From contig NC_073302.1 in the NCBI RefSeq assembly GCF_027595985.1, forward strand, positions 164,717,951 to 164,781,950: 64,000 nt of DNA, given 5' to 3'. How positions within the stretch are numbered: the first letter of the stretch is position 1; each line of letters begins with the position of its first letter. A model generated the notes under the pieces. The model made no database searches, was not told the origin of the DNA, and was given only the letters and a program-made list of their open reading frames with translations. Shown one piece after another: positions 60,765 to 64,000 of this stretch. The position numbers and the translations under genes were made by a program. This DNA is from Sorex araneus. Taxonomy: Eukaryota; Chordata; Mammalia; Eulipotyphla; Soricidae.

Positions 60765-62520
60765 GGTGCCCGGGAACTGCATTTTAAGAGCTCAGGCTCT
60801 CAGGGGTTTCCAAATTGTTTAAACTGAAAGCCCAGCCGCGAGTTCAAATAGTTCAAGTGCCTCAGGGGAGAGGACGTGAGCGCCCTTGGCCAGGAGAAGG
60901 CCATGCACAACTAGGAGACTCTGGGTACGACAGAGAAGGAGGCAGCAATAAAAATATGCACGCACACAGCCCCACCCCCAAACTTCTTTCTCACTTCCAC
61001 CCCTCCCCCTTCATTTGTTAGCACGCCAGAGCAGTGGAGATCTCTTGTAAAAATGCATCCATGAAATGCAAATGTTTGTGCTTTCCTTTGACCTGGAGTT
61101 TCACTAGAGCATCAAGGGTGGTGGAAAGATGGTTCCTCCTAAGGCATTGTTTGCTGATTGCTGAGAAAGTCCAAGGTGTAAAATGTTTCCATTGTCCTCT
61201 TGAAACTTGAAGTCGCCCCAATATGGCAGCTGATAGCCTCAAATGGCTATGTAGTTGAATTTCATATAAAGTAAAGATAAATATACATATTAAACTGAGT
61301 ACCTTAGTTTAGACTAGCTTCTTGCAAGTGTTCGAGAGAGCTGCAGCAGCCAGTGGTTACCTTATTAATTTGATTGAGAGTTAGAGAAGTTTCCATCAAT
61401 CACACACAGTTCTATTGGAATGGGCTGCTTAGGAGTTTCAAGTGAATTCTGCTTAGAAAGGAAGGAACCTGCGTTGTGACTGATAATCAGATAAATTTTA
61501 GGAAATGCTTGACATTTGCATTTCTTGATACCAGTGTGAAAAGTTTTCTAAGTGAATTTCAGTATCTTCCTGCTGAAAGAGATCTCAGGTATGGCAACAT
61601 AAGCACCTCCACTTTTTTTTTTTTTTAAACAGGAAAGACAAGACAAGCCCAGAGGAGTTAAGGTAAGAAAGTCAACCCCCTTCCCACCTCCAAAATGAAA
61701 CTGTGCCATAAAATTTGGAAATAAGAAAAGGCCCACTGATAAGATCTAGTATACTGGAGGAGAACCAGGACACCTTGCTTAGGGTTGACAAGGCAAATTA
61801 ACTCTACAGTAAGGTGACTTGCCAGAAGATTTTAGACAGCAGTACCCTTTTACAAGAGAAAACATTTCTAAGCATTCCTGAAGGCAGACGTTCCATGTAA
61901 TAAAGAATAAGATATATGAGGAATAACCCTGACTCCCAAACTAAAAAAGATATTATTGGTAGTGTCATAGTTTTATATGCCGGTTTAAGGAGACTAATTG
62001 GTATAACATTGTGCTTGCTTATACTTTAAAAAATCTGAGGAAATGAGATTCTTTTTTTAAAAATAAGGGCTGGAAATCACTCTTAAGGTCAGGGAGGAAA
62101 GGTGTTACATAAATGAGGATTGTTAGTAAAGCATAATCTTTGTAAAATTCGATAAAGGTAGTCACAAATACATATCACTAGGATGAAATTGGGTGGAAAT
62201 AATAATAGATATGATATCATTAGGATGGAATAGGTGGAAATGTTAATAACTTGCCAAATGTAAATTACCCAAGACCTACCTGACAGCAGAAAATCATCAA
62301 AACTTTTTAACTTGAATGTTGTTTTTTTGGTTTTGTTTTTGTGTTTAAATGTTTGAACATGATTGGCCCTTATATTTCTTACTGTTATGGAGTCAAGTGG
62401 GAGATATATTAATTCTCTCCACTAATAGCAATTAATTTTAGTAAAGGAACCTCAAGTATTCAGGAAAGAGAATGCATGAGTGATAAATTTAAAACAGTGA
62501 CAATAAAATATCTCATTATT
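60765..62520. other. Intergenic sequence, no gene seen
   Basis: Sequence right of the distal CpG island. It holds purine/pyrimidine-rich short runs and a 42-base-spaced direct repeat at 62172-62248, with no SINE or supported exon until 62.5 kb. Confidence 0.4.
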
Positions 62521-62526
62521 TATATG

Positions 62527-62676
62527 CGGGGACAGGCATGTGTTGAGCCAGACTTAGCTGTGCTCAGGGATTACACCTCGCTGATCTTGGAGACCATATG
62601 GGATGTCAGGGACCAAACCCAGATGAGCTGTTTGTAAAGCAAACGCCTTACCTATGATATTGCTCCAGTGACACCC
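62527..62676 (-). repeat. SOR-related SINE, older
   Basis: Reversed: 'gctgtgctcagggattacacctcgctg', 'gaccatatgggatgtcagggaccaaaccc' and 'gcaaacgccttacctatgatattgctccagtg'. Confidence 0.8.
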
Positions 62677-63007
62677 TAAAATGTTTTTAAAGTTTAAATT
62701 TTCCCGAGATGATCCATATTGAATTACAGTCTTTTTTTTTCTATTAATTTACCATTTGCATGTGGCTTCTGCTAGAAAGGTTCTTCCCTTTGCTGCTAAA
62801 ATATAATATTCTAGGAGGGAAGATTGAAATTTGTCACCTCTCTTTAGCTGACTTCTCCAGGCTAGTCTGAGTTGGAGAAGGCAGTTAGACCAGAAGTCAG
62901 CTGATTTTATCATGTGCTAACAATATGATTATCCACATTTTCCCTCCAAACCACTCTATGCTTCAATGTCTTCATATTGATTTATGATTTATTAATTTAT
63001 TTGGCTT

Positions 63008-63211
63008 CAGGGCCACACCCAGCAGGGCTTGGGGGCCTCTCTTAACTCTTGCTTTTTGTTTTTAGGCAATGCTCAGGTATTACTCCTGGTTCTGTGCTCA
63101 GAAATCACTCCTTGTGGTGCTTGTGGGACCATATGTGATGCCAGAGGTCAATCCAGGGTCAACCATGAGCAAGGCAAGTGCCCTATCCGCTGTACTATCT
63201 CTTCAACCGTA
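63008..63211 (-). repeat. SOR-related SINE
   Basis: Reversed: 'gccacacccagcagggcttggggg', a T-rich interior stretch, then 'caatgctcaggtattactcctggttctgtgctcagaaatcactcc', 'gaccatatgtgatgccag' and 'tgtactatctcttcaacc'. Confidence 0.82.
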
Positions 63212-63223
63212 GGGATTATTCTT

Positions 63224-63406
63224 TTTTGTTTTTTTTTCTTTTTTTGAGTCACACCCAGCGATTTTCAGGGGTCACTCCAGGCTCATGCACTCAGGAATTA
63301 CCCCTGGCGAGTGCTCAGGGGACCATATGGGATGCTGGGATTCGAACCCGGGTTGGCACGTGCAAGGCAAACACCCTACCCATTGTGCTAACACTCCAGT
63401 CCCACG
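63224..63406 (-). repeat. SOR-type SINE, full length, young
   Basis: Reversed copy with T tail, 'gagtcacacccagcgattttcaggggtcactcc', 'accatatgggatgctgggattcgaacccgggttgg' and 'tgctaacactccagtccc'. The duplication gggattattctt flanks it (63212-63223 and 63407-63418). Confidence 0.95.
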
Positions 63407-63420
63407 GGGATTATTCTTGA

Positions 63421-63520
63421 AAGGTGCTCTGGGGATCATATGTGGTGCCAGGGGTGGAACCAGCTTGGCAGCATGCAAGACCAAAGCACTTTAACCTTTG
63501 TACTAACCTCTTCGACCCTC
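63421..63520 (-). repeat. Truncated SOR-related SINE
   Basis: 'ggtgctctggggatcatatgtggtgccaggggtggaacc' to 'ttgtactaacctcttcgaccc', the head-proximal half only, directly beside the preceding copy. Confidence 0.7.
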
Positions 63521-63554
63521 TTCATCTTTAAAATATAAAACAGGGTGAGCTGCC

Positions 63555-63620
63555 CTCTCACTTTTGGTTCAAAGATTAAATAAGTGACTCATTGTAAAGC
63601 ACAGGGCTGAGAAAGAGGCA
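63555..63620 (+). repeat. Possible MIR 3' fragment
   Basis: 'caaagattaaataagtgactcattgtaaagcacagggctgag' resembles the MIR segment 'gaggattaaatgagttaatacatgtaaagcgcttagaac'. Confidence 0.4.
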
Positions 63621-64000
63621 AACTGCAGTAAAAGTCTGCAATTCGTAACTTGTGCTAAGAATTCCTTTTATTCCACTACTTCATTCTATATTCACCTATG
63701 CAGCTTCTGTCACAGCAGGAATAAAGAATCCCCAGACACACAGAACGGAGAAGAGGTAGATTGTCAGGTGGTTCGGGATGGCATTCTCTTCAGTTTTACC
63801 TTTAAGAGGCAGGGAACTCAAGATTTCCCTGATTTAGGGCGATAGGTTGCCCCTTATTCCCTATCATCAGTGTGCTGCCACTGTATACTTTCAGTCTCCA
63901 TCTTTTAAACAGTTTTTCTTGAGGGATGCTTCCCAATACTTGTTAGTGGCTTGGGTGTTGAAATTGCACTGGAAGCTCCAAGTGCATCCTCTTTTCACCC
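63621..64000. other. Intergenic sequence, nothing identified
   Basis: Unique-looking sequence to the right edge; no gene, splice pair or repeat recognised. Confidence 0.4.

Noticed and set aside
59939-60822. Several 70-160-codon frames in the distal CpG island
   Set aside because: Overlap on both strands and in several phases, Pro/Gly/Arg-rich, no recognised domain; typical of GC-rich DNA with few stop codons.

Overview
This is vertebrate nuclear DNA from a placental mammal, almost certainly a shrew (Soricidae, probably Sorex). The organism call rests on about 35 copies or fragments of a tRNA-derived SINE of the shrew SOR type. Its head begins 'ggggctggagagatagcacagcggg', it has an 'accatatgggatgctggg'-type middle and it ends in an A-rich tail. 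Ancient MIR and L2 fragments confirm a mammal. Codon-dense genes, operons and Shine-Dalgarno sites are absent. Nearly all open frames are chance, SINE-derived or low-complexity.

The locus is recognisable as the 5' part of MEF2C, read on the minus strand. At 225-278 (minus) an exon encodes MGRKKIQITRIMDERNRQ, the start of the MEF2 MADS box, in a strong initiation context. It is followed by a perfect GTAAGT donor. The exon's 5' UTR, and a separate non-coding exon in a CpG island 53 kb away (about 53600-53846, minus, also ending in GTAAGT), match the MEF2C mRNA leader as I remember it. Between them lies one intron of about 53.2 kb. Positions 1-224 are the start of the next intron.

Layout: 225-420, first coding exon. 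421-13.0 kb, intron with only ancient MIR/L2 relics and several conserved-looking, homeobox-motif-rich stretches. 13.1-31 kb, SINE-rich intron. About 31.7-32.9 kb, a SINE-free block with a TATA/MEF2-site plus E-box arrangement that may be an internal (muscle-type) promoter or enhancer. 33-40 kb, scattered SINEs. 40-53.6 kb, SINE-free intron with simple repeats and one MIR. 53.6-55.1 kb, MEF2C exon 1 and its CpG-island promoter with a long GGA/GGT tract. 55.1-59.4 kb, upstream DNA with one MIR. 59.43-59.66 kb, a 240-bp TTCC/TTTC microsatellite. 59.87-60.76 kb, a further CpG island with candidate splice donors on both strands (antisense lncRNA or far-upstream MEF2C promoter). 62.5-63.5 kb, a SINE cluster.

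No previously undescribed protein system was found. The most interesting signals are regulatory. A NAGNAG tandem acceptor would create or remove an upstream start codon in the MEF2C leader. A possible internal TATA/MEF2/E-box promoter lies at 32.7 kb. A second shrew SINE type shares the tRNA head but ends in short ACAGTGCT repeats instead of poly(A). Insertions are markedly depleted around the promoter and the two intron ends.
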